NCBI RefSeq assembly: GCF_019396345.1
Contig: NZ_JAHKRM010000026.1
Span: forward strand, 1-64,000
DNA length: 64,000 nt
Direction: 5' to 3'
Source: Nonomuraea guangzhouensis
GTDB lineage: Bacteria; Actinomycetota; Actinomycetes; Streptosporangiales; Streptosporangiaceae
Shown here: one piece after another, positions 44,096-52,900 of the stretch
Layout: every line of letters begins with the position of its first letter
Numbering within the stretch: the stretch's first letter is position 1
The notes under the pieces: generated by a model
What the model was told of the DNA's origin: nothing
The model's database searches: none
What the model saw: only the letters and a program-made list of their open reading frames with translations
Program-made: the position numbers and the translations under genes

Positions 44096-44845
44096 ATGAG
44101 CTTCGTCGGCACCCCCCGGCCGCGCCCGCGCTGGTTCCACGCCCGGACGGAGCTGGACGACTTCGCGATCGTCAGCTACCGGGTGGACGCCGACGCGCTG
44201 GCCCGGCACCTGCCCCCGGGTTTCGCCCCGATGGAGATGACCTTCGATGATGGTCCCGGAGCCCTGGTGTCCGCGGTCGCGTTCCGGGACCGGGACTTCC
44301 ACTTCCGGTTCTTCCCGCCGGTGGGGATCGACTGCGGGCAGGTCAACTACCGGGCCTACGTCACCGCGTACGGCAAGCCGGGCGTCTGGTTCTTCGGCAC
44401 CCGCCTGGACCACCCGGTCGTCGCGATCCCGCAGCATCTGTGGGGGATGCCGTGGAGCCGCGAGCGCATCGCGATCGAGGCGGACTGGGACGCCGAGCCG
44501 GCCCGCTGGCGGCTGGCGGCCGGGGACGCCCGCTGCGAAGCGGCCGAGCTCATCCCGGAACCACTCACCCGGCTGGCCGGGTTCAGGGACGAGTCGGACT
44601 GGCTGGAACGGCTCACCCATCCCACCCAGGGCTGGTACCGGCGGCGAGACGGGCAGGTGGGGGTGTACAGCATCTGGCACCCGCCGATGCGGCCCCGGTA
44701 TCTCGTCGCCGCCACCGCGAGTTTTCCGCTCTTCGAACGGCTCGGCCTGATCACGCCGGACATGTCGCCGCACTCGGTGCTGGCCCAGCCGCGGCTGAGC
44801 TTCGACATCCACACGCCGCCGCGCCGCTTCCGTCCGGATAAATAG
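44096..44845 (+). CDS. DUF2071 / acetoacetate-decarboxylase-fold protein
   Basis: 249 aa from ATG 44096. The family is marked by WFHARTELDDFAIVSYRVDA, the HLPPGFAPMEM loop, NYRAYVTAYGKPGVWFF, AIPQHLWGMPW and the C-terminal strand SFPLFERLGLITPDMSP. DUF2071 proteins share a barrel with acetoacetate decarboxylase but generally lack the Schiff-base lysine. The function is unknown. Translation appears to start on a leaderless message (TACTGT 7 nt upstream). A strong hairpin right after the stop ends transcription. Confidence 0.8.
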   Translation: MSFVGTPRPRPRWFHARTELDDFAIVSYRVDADALARHLPPGFAPMEMTFDDGPGALVSAVAFRDRDFHFRFFPPVGIDCGQVNYRAYVTAYGKPGVWFFGTRLDHPVVAIPQHLWGMPWSRERIAIEADWDAEPARWRLAAGDARCEAAELIPEPLTRLAGFRDESDWLERLTHPTQGWYRRRDGQVGVYSIWHPPMRPRYLVAATASFPLFERLGLITPDMSPHSVLAQPRLSFDIHTPPRRFRPDK

Positions 44846-44846
44846 G

Positions 44847-44878
44847 GATGGCCCCGTCCGCGTGCGGACGGGGCCATC
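44847..44878. terminator. Bidirectional intrinsic-type terminator
   Basis: Perfect 15-bp inverted repeat (GATGGCCCCGTCCGC with its complement) around a 2-nt centre, 1 bp after the DUF2071 stop. The convergent EF-G-like gene ends at 44887 from the other side. Such GC-rich hairpins without a T tract are the usual actinomycete terminator. Confidence 0.85.
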
Positions 44879-44886
44879 GTCAGGTG

Positions 44887-46914
44887 CTACCGGACCGGGG
44901 CGTAACCGGCGGCCCGGGTGGTGAAGGTGCCCCGGCCCTGGGTCCGGCTACGCAGCCGGGTCGCGTACCCGAACACCTCGGCCAGCGGCACGATCGCGGT
45001 GATCACCACCGTGCCGGCCCGCGCGGTCGAGCCCGAGATCCGGCCACGCTGGGCCGCCAGGTCGCCGAGCACCCCACCGGCGGCGTCGTCGGGCACGGTG
45101 GCCGTGACCTCGACCACCGGTTCCAGCAACACCATGAGGCTGGCCCGCAGTGCCTCGCGCAGCGCGAGCCGACCGGCCGTACGGAACGCCAGCTCCGAGG
45201 AGTCCTTGGGATGGGTGGCTCCGTCGGTCAGGGTGATCCGCAGGCCGGTCACCGGGTGCCCCCCGAGGGGACCGTCGGCCAGGGCGTCACGGCAACCGGC
45301 CTCCACCGCCCGGACGTACTCCCGTGGCACCCGGCCGCCGACGACGGTCGAGTGGAACACCGCGCCGTCGGCGGCGTCCAGCGGATCCACGTCGAGGACG
45401 ACATGGGCGAACTGGCCCGCCCCTCCGTCCTGCTTGACGTGCCGGTACAGCAACCCGGAGACCCCGCGAGCGACCGTCTCCCGATGGGCCACCTGCGGCC
45501 GGCCGATGGCGACATCCAGCCCGTGGGCGCGGCGAATCTTCTCCGCCGCGACCTCCAGATGCAGCTCACCCAGGCCCGACAGCACCGTCTGACCGGTCTC
45601 GGCGTCGGCGCGGACCACGAGCGAAGGGTCCTCCTCCACCAGCCGGGCCAGCGCCGCCGCCAACCGGTCGACCTCGGTGCTCTTGCGCGCCTCGACCGCC
45701 ACGGAGACCACCGGATCGGCCACCGTCGGCGGTTCGAGGAGCAGCGGCGCCTCGGGTGCGCACAGGGTGGCGCCGGTGCGGGCCGCCTTCAGCCCGACCA
45801 CCGCGACGATGTCCCCGGCCGCCGCCCGGTCCACCTCGGTGTGCCGGTCGGCCTGCACCCGCAGGATCCGGCCGATCCGCTCGGTACGCCGCGCGCCGGT
45901 GTCCAGCACCGCGTCTCCCTTCCGCATCGTTCCCGAATACACCCGCAGGTACGTCAGCCGCCCGGTGGCGGTCGACTGCACCTTGAACACCAGCGCGGCG
46001 ACCGGCCCCGCCGGGTCGGCGGCGCGCTCCCGCACCTCGCCGTCGTGGGTGCCGCGTACCGCCGGCACGTCCAGCGGCGAGGGCAGGTAGGACACGGCGG
46101 CGTCCAGGAGCGGCTCGATCCCGCGGTTGCGGTACGCCGATCCGCACAGCACCACGACGCCCTCACCGGTACGGGTCAGGTCGCGTAGCGCGGCGGTGAG
46201 GGTCCGCGCGGAGATCGCCGACTCCGCGCAGAACTCCTCCAGCGCGATCGGGTGCAGCTCGGCCACCGCCTCCTCAAGCAGCCGGCGGCGCCGCCGCGCC
46301 TCTTCCCGCAGGGCGTCCGGCACCGGGCCCTCCTCGACCGTGTCGCCGGACCAGACCCATGAGCGCAGGCGCAGCAGATCCACCACCCCGGTGAACCCGT
46401 CCTCCTGCCCGATCGGCAGCTGGACCACCAGCGGGACCACGCGCAGTCGCTCGCGGATCGACTCGACCGCCGCGTCGAGGTCGGCGCCGGCGCGGTCCAG
46501 CTTGTTGACGAAGGCGATGCGCGGCACGCCGTACCGGTCGGCCTGCCGCCAGACCGACTCGCTCTGCGGTTCGACCCCCGCGACGCCGTCGAACACCGCG
46601 ATCGCGCCGTCGAGCACCCGCAGCGAACGTTCCACCTCATCGGAGAAGTCGACGTGGCCCGGGGTGTCGATCAGGTTGATCCGGTGGCCGTCCCAGGAGC
46701 AGCTCACGGCCGCGGCGAAGATGGTGATCCCGCGGTCGCGCTCCTGTGAATCGAAGTCGGTGGTGGTCGTCCCGTCGTGTACCTCGCCACGTTTGTACGT
46801 GGCGCCGGTGATGTAGAGCATCCGCTCGGTGATGGTGGTCTTGCCGGCATCGACGTGGGCGAGGATGCCCAGGTTACGGACGCTGGTCAGGGAGTCGTGC
46901 AGGTTGGTACGCAT
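44887..46914 (-). CDS. EF-G-like translational GTPase (second FusA-type protein)
   Basis: 675 aa, slightly shorter than EF-G (about 700). G1 AHVDAGKTT, G2 RGITI, G3 DTPGH and G4 NKLD are intact, followed by domains II-V (VFKVQSTATGRLTYLRVYSG, GLGELHLEVAAEKI, YAPVR at the end). No ribosomal-protein or tuf genes flank it, so it is not the main fusA of the str operon. It may be an EF-G2/FusA-like factor for ribosome recycling, stress or antibiotic protection. Tet(M)-type ribosomal protection is a less likely reading because the family tail differs. Confidence 0.85.
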   Translation of the reverse strand: MRTNLHDSLTSVRNLGILAHVDAGKTTITERMLYITGATYKRGEVHDGTTTTDFDSQERDRGITIFAAAVSCSWDGHRINLIDTPGHVDFSDEVERSLRVLDGAIAVFDGVAGVEPQSESVWRQADRYGVPRIAFVNKLDRAGADLDAAVESIRERLRVVPLVVQLPIGQEDGFTGVVDLLRLRSWVWSGDTVEEGPVPDALREEARRRRRLLEEAVAELHPIALEEFCAESAISARTLTAALRDLTRTGEGVVVLCGSAYRNRGIEPLLDAAVSYLPSPLDVPAVRGTHDGEVRERAADPAGPVAALVFKVQSTATGRLTYLRVYSGTMRKGDAVLDTGARRTERIGRILRVQADRHTEVDRAAAGDIVAVVGLKAARTGATLCAPEAPLLLEPPTVADPVVSVAVEARKSTEVDRLAAALARLVEEDPSLVVRADAETGQTVLSGLGELHLEVAAEKIRRAHGLDVAIGRPQVAHRETVARGVSGLLYRHVKQDGGAGQFAHVVLDVDPLDAADGAVFHSTVVGGRVPREYVRAVEAGCRDALADGPLGGHPVTGLRITLTDGATHPKDSSELAFRTAGRLALREALRASLMVLLEPVVEVTATVPDDAAGGVLGDLAAQRGRISGSTARAGTVVITAIVPLAEVFGYATRLRSRTQGRGTFTTRAAGYAPVR

Positions 46915-47302
46915 GGCCTATGGCCCTTCGGGACGCTCCGAACAGGACAGCGCGATTCCCGGACGAACTTGGTTTCGGGCAGGGATCAGGTGTTCGTCAG
47001 GGACGTCCAGTGCCGGCCGCGCAGCCGACCCCGGGCCGACGAAGACACCAGGATCACCTCGTACCGTGACGGGGGGATGACCGAAGCGGTGCTGTGTCGC
47101 ACGGCCGGCTCCCCTCACTCGTCAATGCGCCCGCAGCGGGCGCTGTCCGTGGCGAGTGTACTGAAACCGGCGTACGTGAGGAATCGGTTTTTCTTCCCGA
47201 GCTCCTCGGCGTGCCTCGAAAAGGCGTGTCGCTCCCTGGAACCGGCGGACGGGACAGCATCATGGATATCGCTGTTATTACCGCCGAAGAAGGAAAGCGT
47301 AG
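46915..47302. other. 388-bp divergent intergenic region
   Basis: Between the EF-G-like gene (minus) and the CAP-protein gene (plus); it holds both promoters. No reading frame here has a ribosome site and a recognisable product. The GC content falls in 47170-47300 (for instance near GCTGTTATTACCGCC), consistent with promoter DNA for the CAP gene. Confidence 0.5.
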
Positions 47303-47824
47303 ATGCGAAATATCGGCAAAGTCGTCGTCGCGTTGATGGGCGCGGCCGCCCTCACGATGTCCGCCTCGGTGCCTGCCGCGAGCTCCGTCGCGGATTCCTT
47401 CTCCACCGGTATGGCCGCCCAGCACAAGGCCTACCGCGCTCATTACGGCGCCGAGCCCCTGGGTCTCGACCCGGAGTTGACGCGGTACGCCACTCGCCGG
47501 GCGCAGAGAATGGCCGCCGCCGACGGCTCGCTGAGCCGCTCACATGGCCCTTATGGGGAGAATCTCTTCATGTCATGGCCGAACCAGCCGACGCCTGCCG
47601 AGGTGGTCAAGGCATGGATGGATGGGGCCGCCGAATATGACTACGACAATCCCGGATTCAGCAATGCCACGGGCAATTTCACGCAGGTGGTCTGGAAAGG
47701 CAGCAGGAAACTCGGCGTCGGCCTGGCCCGCAGCGTCTCCGATCGCTGGTATGTCGTAGCCGTTTACGACCCGCCGGGAAACTACACCGGCCAGTTCGCC
47801 CAGAACGTCGGGCGGTACCAGTAG
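47303..47824 (+). CDS. Secreted CAP-domain (SCP/PR-1) protein
   Basis: 173 aa. A signal peptide (residues 1-31) is followed by a single CAP domain of about 135 aa: HKAYRAHYGAEPL, ATRRAQRMAAADG, HGPYGENLFMS, GNFTQVVWKGSRKLGVG and WYVVAVYDPPGNYTGQF. The CAP1 motif normally starts with GHFTQ; here it reads GNFTQ (His to Asn), which removes one metal ligand, and the first His may also be shifted. Bacterial CAP proteins are often secreted scaffold or sterol-binding proteins. A GAAGGAAAG ribosome site precedes ATG 47303. Confidence 0.85.
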   Translation: MRNIGKVVVALMGAAALTMSASVPAASSVADSFSTGMAAQHKAYRAHYGAEPLGLDPELTRYATRRAQRMAAADGSLSRSHGPYGENLFMSWPNQPTPAEVVKAWMDGAAEYDYDNPGFSNATGNFTQVVWKGSRKLGVGLARSVSDRWYVVAVYDPPGNYTGQFAQNVGRYQ

Positions 47825-47918
47825 GCCTGTCGCGGATAGCGGGAAATATCGGAAATCTCCGGCGCTGCTGTGCGGCCGGACGCTAGCCTTGGCGCGGCCT
47901 TTGGGGATCAGCTGATCG

Positions 47919-47924
47919 TAGCGG
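47919..47924 (+). promoter_or_regulatory. Putative -10 box (TAGCGG), leaderless kinase gene
   Basis: TAGCGG lies 8 nt before the GTG at 47933. No ribosome site is seen, and upstream in-frame codons back to 47870 look non-coding. Confidence 0.35.
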
Positions 47925-47932
47925 GGTGGACG

Positions 47933-49672
47933 GTGACGGTTCCTCGGGTGCTGGAGTTCCGGGAACCGGAACGCATCGGTGACTACCGGATCTCGGCCGT
48001 GCTCGGAGAGGGCGGCCAGGGCAGGGTGTACCTCGGGGAGGCGCCCGGGCGGGCGCCGGTGGCGATCAAGGTGCTGCACGCCCGGCTGGCGGCCGATCCC
48101 GAGATCCGGCGGCGGTTCCTGCGCGAGGCGGAGGTCGCGGCCAGCGTCGCCGCCTTCTGCACGGCCAGGGTCCTCGGCACCGGGATGGCAGGCGAGCGGC
48201 CGTACATCGTCAGCGAGTACGTCCCAGGCCCCTCACTCGACGCGCTGGTCAAGACCGACGGGCCGCGTACCGGCAGCGGGCTGGAACGGCTGGCGGTCGC
48301 CACGCTGACCGCGCTCGCCTCGATCCACCGGGCCGGGATCGTGCACCGTGACTTCAAACCGGGCAACGTGATCCTCGGGCCGGAAGGGCCGGTGGTGATC
48401 GACTTCGGCATCGCCCGTGCCCTCGATCACATGACGAGCAACACCGAGCTGGCCGGCACTCCCGCCTACATGTCGCCGGAGCAGCTCACCGACCAGCCGC
48501 TCGCCGCGGCCTCCGACATGTTCTCCTGGGCCGGCACGATGGTCTTCGCCGCGACCGGGCGAATCGCCTTTCCCGGGCAGGCCGTTCCGGCGGTCCTGCA
48601 CGGCATCCTGTCCGGGCACCCGGACCTCTCCGGCGTACCCGCTCCCCTCCTGCCGATGGTGACCGCCTGCCTGGCCAAGGATCCGGCGGCCCGCCCAGCC
48701 GCCGCCAGACTGCTGAGCGATCTCACCGGTGAGGACGTCGGCCCTCCATCCCGGGGGCGGCACTCGGCCACGCTGTCCAACGGCCAGACGATCATCGACC
48801 CGGCCGCGCAGGCCGGTCCGCTGGACGGAGCGAGGTTCGGGCCGGGTGGCGGGGAGCCGGACGGGCCGAGGTTCCGGCCGGTCGGTGGGGAGCCGGATCG
48901 CCGGCCGACCTCGCCGTCCGGCAGGCCCGTACGACGCAGGTCGTCCCGGGGAGCGCTGGTGGCCGTGCTGGCCGTGGTCGCGGCAGTGGCCGTGACGTCC
49001 GCGGTGCTGCTCGTGCCTTCCTGGCTCGACGGCCGGGAACGCGCGAGCGGCCCGGACGCGCCCTTCAACCTCGCGACGTTCCCGCACGTCGATGTCGCCG
49101 ACCAGTTCGGCAAGGACACCTCCCGGCAGTACGCCACGTTCCAGCCGCACAGTGCCGAGGCCATGCCGGCGATCAGAGCCGGCGGCGGCCAGTTCACCGG
49201 GACCGGATCGACACCGTTCTTCGGCCTGGTGGCGGGGGAGAGCGGTCTGCCGGAGTCCGGGGCGGCCGTGAGCGTGCTGACGGCGGGCACGTTCGCGGGC
49301 ACCGGGCAGCCGGAGGACAGCGTCTTCGTGGGCTGGGTGAAGAACGGCAACAGCTACGTGACCGCCTGGTACAACAACACCCGCAAGGAGTCGGGGCTCG
49401 AGGTCCAGATGGACGGCGCCTTCGTCAGCACCCCGGGCGCGGCGCCGCTGACCCTCAAGCGGGGCGACCGCTTCGCCCTGTCGCTGTCCGGCGACCGGAT
49501 CACCTCCTATGCCGAGAGCGGCGGCACCTGGCGCCGGCTGGGCACCGCGGCCATCGGCGACATGCTCACGACGGCGCGGGCACGGCAGCAGTACCGGTAC
49601 GGCTTCGGCCTGCGCGGCTCGACCGGCACGATCGGCATCACCAGAACAGAAGGCCGCAGCGCCCAGGACTAG
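47933..49672 (+). CDS. Membrane Ser/Thr protein kinase with concanavalin-like exterior domain
   Basis: 579 aa from GTG 47933. Hanks kinase residues about 15-270: SAVLGEGGQGRVYLG, VAIKVLHARL, catalytic loop HRDFKPGN, VIDFGIARAL, GTPAYMSPEQ. The close relation to the kinase at 6420-8348, including the HRDFKPGN form, marks a subfamily. A proline/glycine-rich linker with repeated (RFGPGGGEPD, RFRPVGGEPD) units precedes a membrane helix at about 341-363. The exterior part of about 210 aa (FVGWVKNGNSYVTAWYNNTR and GDRFALSLSGDRITSY) resembles concanavalin/LamG-like sensors, in place of PASTA repeats. It may signal with the CAP protein or the NTPase beside it. Confidence 0.9.
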   Translation: MTVPRVLEFREPERIGDYRISAVLGEGGQGRVYLGEAPGRAPVAIKVLHARLAADPEIRRRFLREAEVAASVAAFCTARVLGTGMAGERPYIVSEYVPGPSLDALVKTDGPRTGSGLERLAVATLTALASIHRAGIVHRDFKPGNVILGPEGPVVIDFGIARALDHMTSNTELAGTPAYMSPEQLTDQPLAAASDMFSWAGTMVFAATGRIAFPGQAVPAVLHGILSGHPDLSGVPAPLLPMVTACLAKDPAARPAAARLLSDLTGEDVGPPSRGRHSATLSNGQTIIDPAAQAGPLDGARFGPGGGEPDGPRFRPVGGEPDRRPTSPSGRPVRRRSSRGALVAVLAVVAAVAVTSAVLLVPSWLDGRERASGPDAPFNLATFPHVDVADQFGKDTSRQYATFQPHSAEAMPAIRAGGGQFTGTGSTPFFGLVAGESGLPESGAAVSVLTAGTFAGTGQPEDSVFVGWVKNGNSYVTAWYNNTRKESGLEVQMDGAFVSTPGAAPLTLKRGDRFALSLSGDRITSYAESGGTWRRLGTAAIGDMLTTARARQQYRYGFGLRGSTGTIGITRTEGRSAQD

Positions 49673-49713
49673 GCGAAAGACACCTAACGGCAAGTGACCG
49701 TTGCTCCGCGTGT

Positions 49714-49854
49714 TCACTTGTGGGGCTGCTGATCGTCGCCGTGGTCATCCCTACGCTCGCCGGTACGTGACAGCCGGGCGGACAGTACGGCGGCGACGAT
49801 CGGTGCGACGGCGGCGACCAGGGCGATCAAGGCTGTCACGAGCTGGAGATCCAT
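49714..49854 (-). CDS. Small single-pass membrane protein
   Basis: 46 aa from ATG 49854, with AGAGGAG nine bases upstream. One membrane helix (residues 3-25, LQLVTALIALVAAVAPIVAA) is followed by a charged tail (ARLSRTGERRDDHGDDQQPH). It lies between the membrane kinase and the NACHT gene on the opposite strand. It is too short to assign, and comparable small hydrophobic proteins occur in toxin-antitoxin and phage-defence contexts. The proper start and good ribosome site argue it is real. Confidence 0.5.
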   Translation of the reverse strand: MDLQLVTALIALVAAVAPIVAAVLSARLSRTGERRDDHGDDQQPHK

Positions 49855-49916
49855 CGGGTGATGCTCCTCTGCGGCGTTCGGATGTACTCCCTTCACAGTT
49901 CCGAAATCGCTTCGTG

Positions 49917-50000
49917 ATGAGTCGTAGTACAAACGCCGAAATCCGGGAAAGAGCGCCGATAATCGTCGAGGTTCCCGGCCCAGGAGGATCGGTTGCGTAG
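49917..50000 (+). CDS. Possible upstream small ORF 1 (27 aa) of the NACHT gene
   Basis: ATG 49917 to TAG 50000, encoding MSRSTNAEIRERAPIIVEV and a GPGG tail. No clear ribosome site, so translation is uncertain. It ends 31 bp before the NACHT start and overlaps small ORF 2. Confidence 0.25.
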   Translation: MSRSTNAEIRERAPIIVEVPGPGGSVA

Positions 50001-50034
50001 CATCCCAGGCAACGGAATGCGAGCCGCCCGATGA
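49993..50034 (+). CDS. Possible 13-codon leader ORF overlapping the NACHT start
   Basis: AGGAGG at 49982-49987 stands 5 nt before TTG 49993, which opens a 13-codon frame (MRSIPGNGMRAAR) ending in TGA at 50032-50034. That TGA overlaps the NACHT ATG (50031-50033) as ATGA. The NACHT start has no ribosome site of its own, so ribosomes finishing the leader may reinitiate on the NACHT gene. Confidence 0.4.
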   Translation: MRSIPGNGMRAAR

Positions 50035-52214
50035 ATGATCTCCCCCGTTCGGACTCCTTCCCGGAGCAGCTCGGCGCGTTGCGGGAGCTCGTCACGCCGG
50101 GGTTGTACCGCGCGGACCTGGAGCACTCCCCGTTGCTCCGGCATCCGGCCGTTCTGTCCCGTGCCGGAAAGGGCGCCTCCCAGCAGGCCCGCGTACGTGT
50201 CCTCATCGCGGTGCTCGAAGAAGTGACCGAGCGGCAGTTGCGGGCAAGTGACCAGGTCGCCGCCAGGATGCTCTTCGCCCTGGGGGAGTGGGCGGGGCGG
50301 GCGGTGACCGAACGGCATCGCGCGGTCGCCAAGCTCCGCAATCCGCACTGGTCCTGGGAGCGGAACTATCGCAAGGAGCCGCTGACCAGGGATCTCACCA
50401 TGATCCTCCGAGCCTTGGGCCGCCTCGCCCCCGACGAGGACCAGCCGGCGCCGGTGGCAACGGCCCAACCCGTCACCGAGCTCTCGGACGACCTGGTCCG
50501 TACCCTGGGCCGTCGCAGGACCGCGTACCCCCTCGACATGAGCCTTCACGAACTTCGCCGAGCCGCGTTGCTGGTCGAGACCCGGATCGTCCGCTACCAC
50601 GACCAGCAGGGGCCAGTGCTGACCCTGGACATTGTTGCGGAGGCGCTCGCCCAGGGCCGGTCGGTGCTCCTGCTCGGCGAGCCGGGCGCGGGCAAGAGCG
50701 TTGCGCTCTTCGAGCTGGTCCAGCGCGGCCTGACGCTGGGGCTCCACCCTTTCCCGGTGCGGGCACGTGACCACCGCGAGCTGCTGTCCCGAGCGGAGTG
50801 GCCGGAGCTGAGCAACCTGCCGGGCGCCGTCTTGTTCCTGGACGGACTGGACGAGGCGGCCGCTGAGCGGGAGCACCTGGCGCGCGGGCTTCGGGAATTG
50901 CTCCGGCTCCGTCCCGCTCTGGTGACGTCCAGGCGGCGCGAGTACGAGCACGAGCTGTCGCCGCTCATTCTGGAGACGGAGTTCGACGAGATCTACGTGC
51001 TGGCGCCTTGGCGGGTGGAGGTGGAGTTCGACGACTACCTTCGGCGGTTGACCGGTGCCGGGCTGTTGGCGGAATCGTCACTGATGTACGGGACCGTGAC
51101 AGCCAACGATGATCTGTCGCACCTGGTGACACGTCCGCTCTACGCGCGGATGCTGACCTTCATCGGCGAGCACGCGGCCCGCGACGTAGCCGGCCCGGCA
51201 GCGCTGTACGGGGAATACCTCACGAAGCTGGCCCGCGTGGCCGAATCCTCAGCCGGGATCGCCGACAGCGCGCTACAGGTCTGGCGCGCGGCCGCGTGGG
51301 CCGTGCACTCCGCCGGCGCGGCCGCCCAGAACGCCATCGCCCTCGGTGACTTTTTGGAGGTGCTGCCCGGTGATCTGGGCGGCCGAACGACGCGTCGCCT
51401 GCTCGACCTGATCCTGGAGATCCGTACGGTCCAGGGCATCGAGGTGGGCGAATTCCGGCACTACTCGTTCTTCGAATACCTCGTGGCCCGTCATGTCCGC
51501 GACGTACTGGTCGGCCGGCCGGACGCTGAGAGCGTCAACGAGGTCCTGCGTCACGATCTCACCCGGGAGATCCGGCATCATCTGGTCGTCCAGCTCAGGG
51601 CGGTGTCTTGTCGTACGCTGCGGGACACCCTCGTCGGCGCCTACCGGGTAGCACGCTCGGGCGCCGTGACCCCCCAGGCCCAGGCCGTGTGCAATCTGTT
51701 GATCTATCTCCTCTCGCGGACCATTCCGCAGAGCGTGCCGGTCCTGGAGGAACTGCTGGACGGGGAGGACAACCTGTTCCTGTCGGCCGCGATCCAGTGG
51801 GCGCTGTGCCATCGTGGCGCGTCCGGCATGGACGGCAGGTTCTTCGAGCAGCTGGAACGAGATCCCGTCATGCGAGCTCAATGCCGGGGTTACGTGCTTT
51901 ATTACTACGGCGACATGGACGCAACAATGGGGCCGCCATATACCGATGAATCACCATACCGTCCGTGTGTTGCTACTCTGCGACAGATAATGGGGGTGTT
52001 CGAGCGTTCGACGACGATCGAGAAGGTTCCCGGGCCCCGGCGAGCCATAGACCTCTTCACGTTTATGGACATCCTTCTCGTTCGCCGGCTCACTCTGCCA
52101 CGAGAGGGCTTCGAGGAACTGCGGAGAATTCATGACTCGCTTCGTGATGACGAGGTCGATGCTAAGCTGTGGGCTCGCCTGGCGCAGATGTTGGAAATGC
52201 TGCGACCACTATGA
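50031..52214 (+). CDS. NACHT-type STAND NTPase
   Basis: 727 aa. Three parts are visible. The N-terminal part (residues 1-180) is an uncharacterised helical region (LIAVLEEVTERQLRASDQVA, WERNYRKEPLTRDLTMILRA). A P-loop NTPase follows: Walker A LLLGEPGAGKS at about 214-223 and Walker B LFLDGLDEA at about 268-276, the DGLDEA being typical of NACHT proteins, with a sensor region near VTSRRREYEHEL. The C-terminal half is helical (HEAT-like), as in receptor-type NTPases. Some bacterial NACHT proteins defend against phage, others regulate development. No effector enzyme is fused. The HAD-like gene follows 32 bp downstream, and the start overlaps a small leader ORF. Confidence 0.85.
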   Translation: MNDLPRSDSFPEQLGALRELVTPGLYRADLEHSPLLRHPAVLSRAGKGASQQARVRVLIAVLEEVTERQLRASDQVAARMLFALGEWAGRAVTERHRAVAKLRNPHWSWERNYRKEPLTRDLTMILRALGRLAPDEDQPAPVATAQPVTELSDDLVRTLGRRRTAYPLDMSLHELRRAALLVETRIVRYHDQQGPVLTLDIVAEALAQGRSVLLLGEPGAGKSVALFELVQRGLTLGLHPFPVRARDHRELLSRAEWPELSNLPGAVLFLDGLDEAAAEREHLARGLRELLRLRPALVTSRRREYEHELSPLILETEFDEIYVLAPWRVEVEFDDYLRRLTGAGLLAESSLMYGTVTANDDLSHLVTRPLYARMLTFIGEHAARDVAGPAALYGEYLTKLARVAESSAGIADSALQVWRAAAWAVHSAGAAAQNAIALGDFLEVLPGDLGGRTTRRLLDLILEIRTVQGIEVGEFRHYSFFEYLVARHVRDVLVGRPDAESVNEVLRHDLTREIRHHLVVQLRAVSCRTLRDTLVGAYRVARSGAVTPQAQAVCNLLIYLLSRTIPQSVPVLEELLDGEDNLFLSAAIQWALCHRGASGMDGRFFEQLERDPVMRAQCRGYVLYYYGDMDATMGPPYTDESPYRPCVATLRQIMGVFERSTTIEKVPGPRRAIDLFTFMDILLVRRLTLPREGFEELRRIHDSLRDDEVDAKLWARLAQMLEMLRPL

Positions 52215-52246
52215 CGGGATGCGGGCCCGGGGTAGGTGTGATCACC

Positions 52247-52900
52247 ATGAAGAAGCTCTTTGTCTGGGATCTCCACGGCACGCTTGAGCAGGGTAATCAT
52301 CTGGCCGTGGTAAGCATCTCCAACGAGGTTCTCCGGTGTTTCGGTCACGCTGAACGTTTCACCGACGAAGACGGCATGGCGCTCTACGGAAAGAAGTGGT
52401 ACGAGTACTTCACGTGGCTGCTGGGTGAAGACGCCTATGAGCAGGCGATGCGACTGCAGGAAGCGTGCTTCGAGCTGTCGGAGATCAATCCGGAAATGCA
52501 GTGCGACGGGATCGAGCCGACCCCACACGCGATCGAAGTGCTGTCGGCCATCGATGGCAAGCACCACCAGATCCTCATCTCCAACACCCGCCCGGCCACA
52601 CTGGAGACCTTCCTCAAGGTGCTGAGTCTGGATGAGTTCTTTCCCAGCGGCCGCGCTTTCGCCGTGGACCAGCACAGCCGAGACGCCCGGCGGACCAAGG
52701 CCCAGGTGCTGGCCGAATTCCTGGGCGACGCTCACGACTACGACGACATCGTCATCGTCGGCGACTCGCCCAGCGACATGCGGCTGAAAGAGGTCAGCGG
52801 GGGGAGTTGCTACCTGTTCGCCCATCCCGAGTTCGAGTTCCGCGAATGCGAGTCCGACTACCGGATCAGGGATCTGCGCCGACTGCTGCCTGCGGTGTGA
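52247..52900 (+). CDS. HAD-superfamily protein with DxH catalytic motif
   Basis: 217 aa from ATG 52247 (GGTAGG before it). Motif I is Asp8-Leu-His10-Gly-Thr where classical HAD phosphatases have DxDGT, so the acid/base Asp is His. Motif II ILISNTRP, lysine motif near TKAQVL and motif IV VIVGDSPSDM remain, so it can probably still bind a phosphate and Mg2+. The cap is alpha-helical (EYFTWLLGEDAYEQAM, CFELSEINPEM). It lies 32 bp after the NACHT gene in the same direction, so they are probably co-transcribed. Its end overlaps the radical SAM gene's end by 35 bp (convergent). Confidence 0.82.
   Translation: MKKLFVWDLHGTLEQGNHLAVVSISNEVLRCFGHAERFTDEDGMALYGKKWYEYFTWLLGEDAYEQAMRLQEACFELSEINPEMQCDGIEPTPHAIEVLSAIDGKHHQILISNTRPATLETFLKVLSLDEFFPSGRAFAVDQHSRDARRTKAQVLAEFLGDAHDYDDIVIVGDSPSDMRLKEVSGGSCYLFAHPEFEFRECESDYRIRDLRRLLPAV

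Noticed and set aside
41524..44112. 862-codon open frame on the minus strand
   Set aside because: Shadow of the MacB-type permease; low-complexity composition and no start signal.
44887..46914. Tet(M)-type ribosomal protection gene
   Set aside because: GTPase and C-terminal domains fit the EF-G family better; no resistance context.
49680..49720. Inverted repeat CAAGTGA/TCACTTG after the membrane kinase gene
   Set aside because: Seven-bp arms with a 16-nt loop are too weak to call a terminator with confidence.
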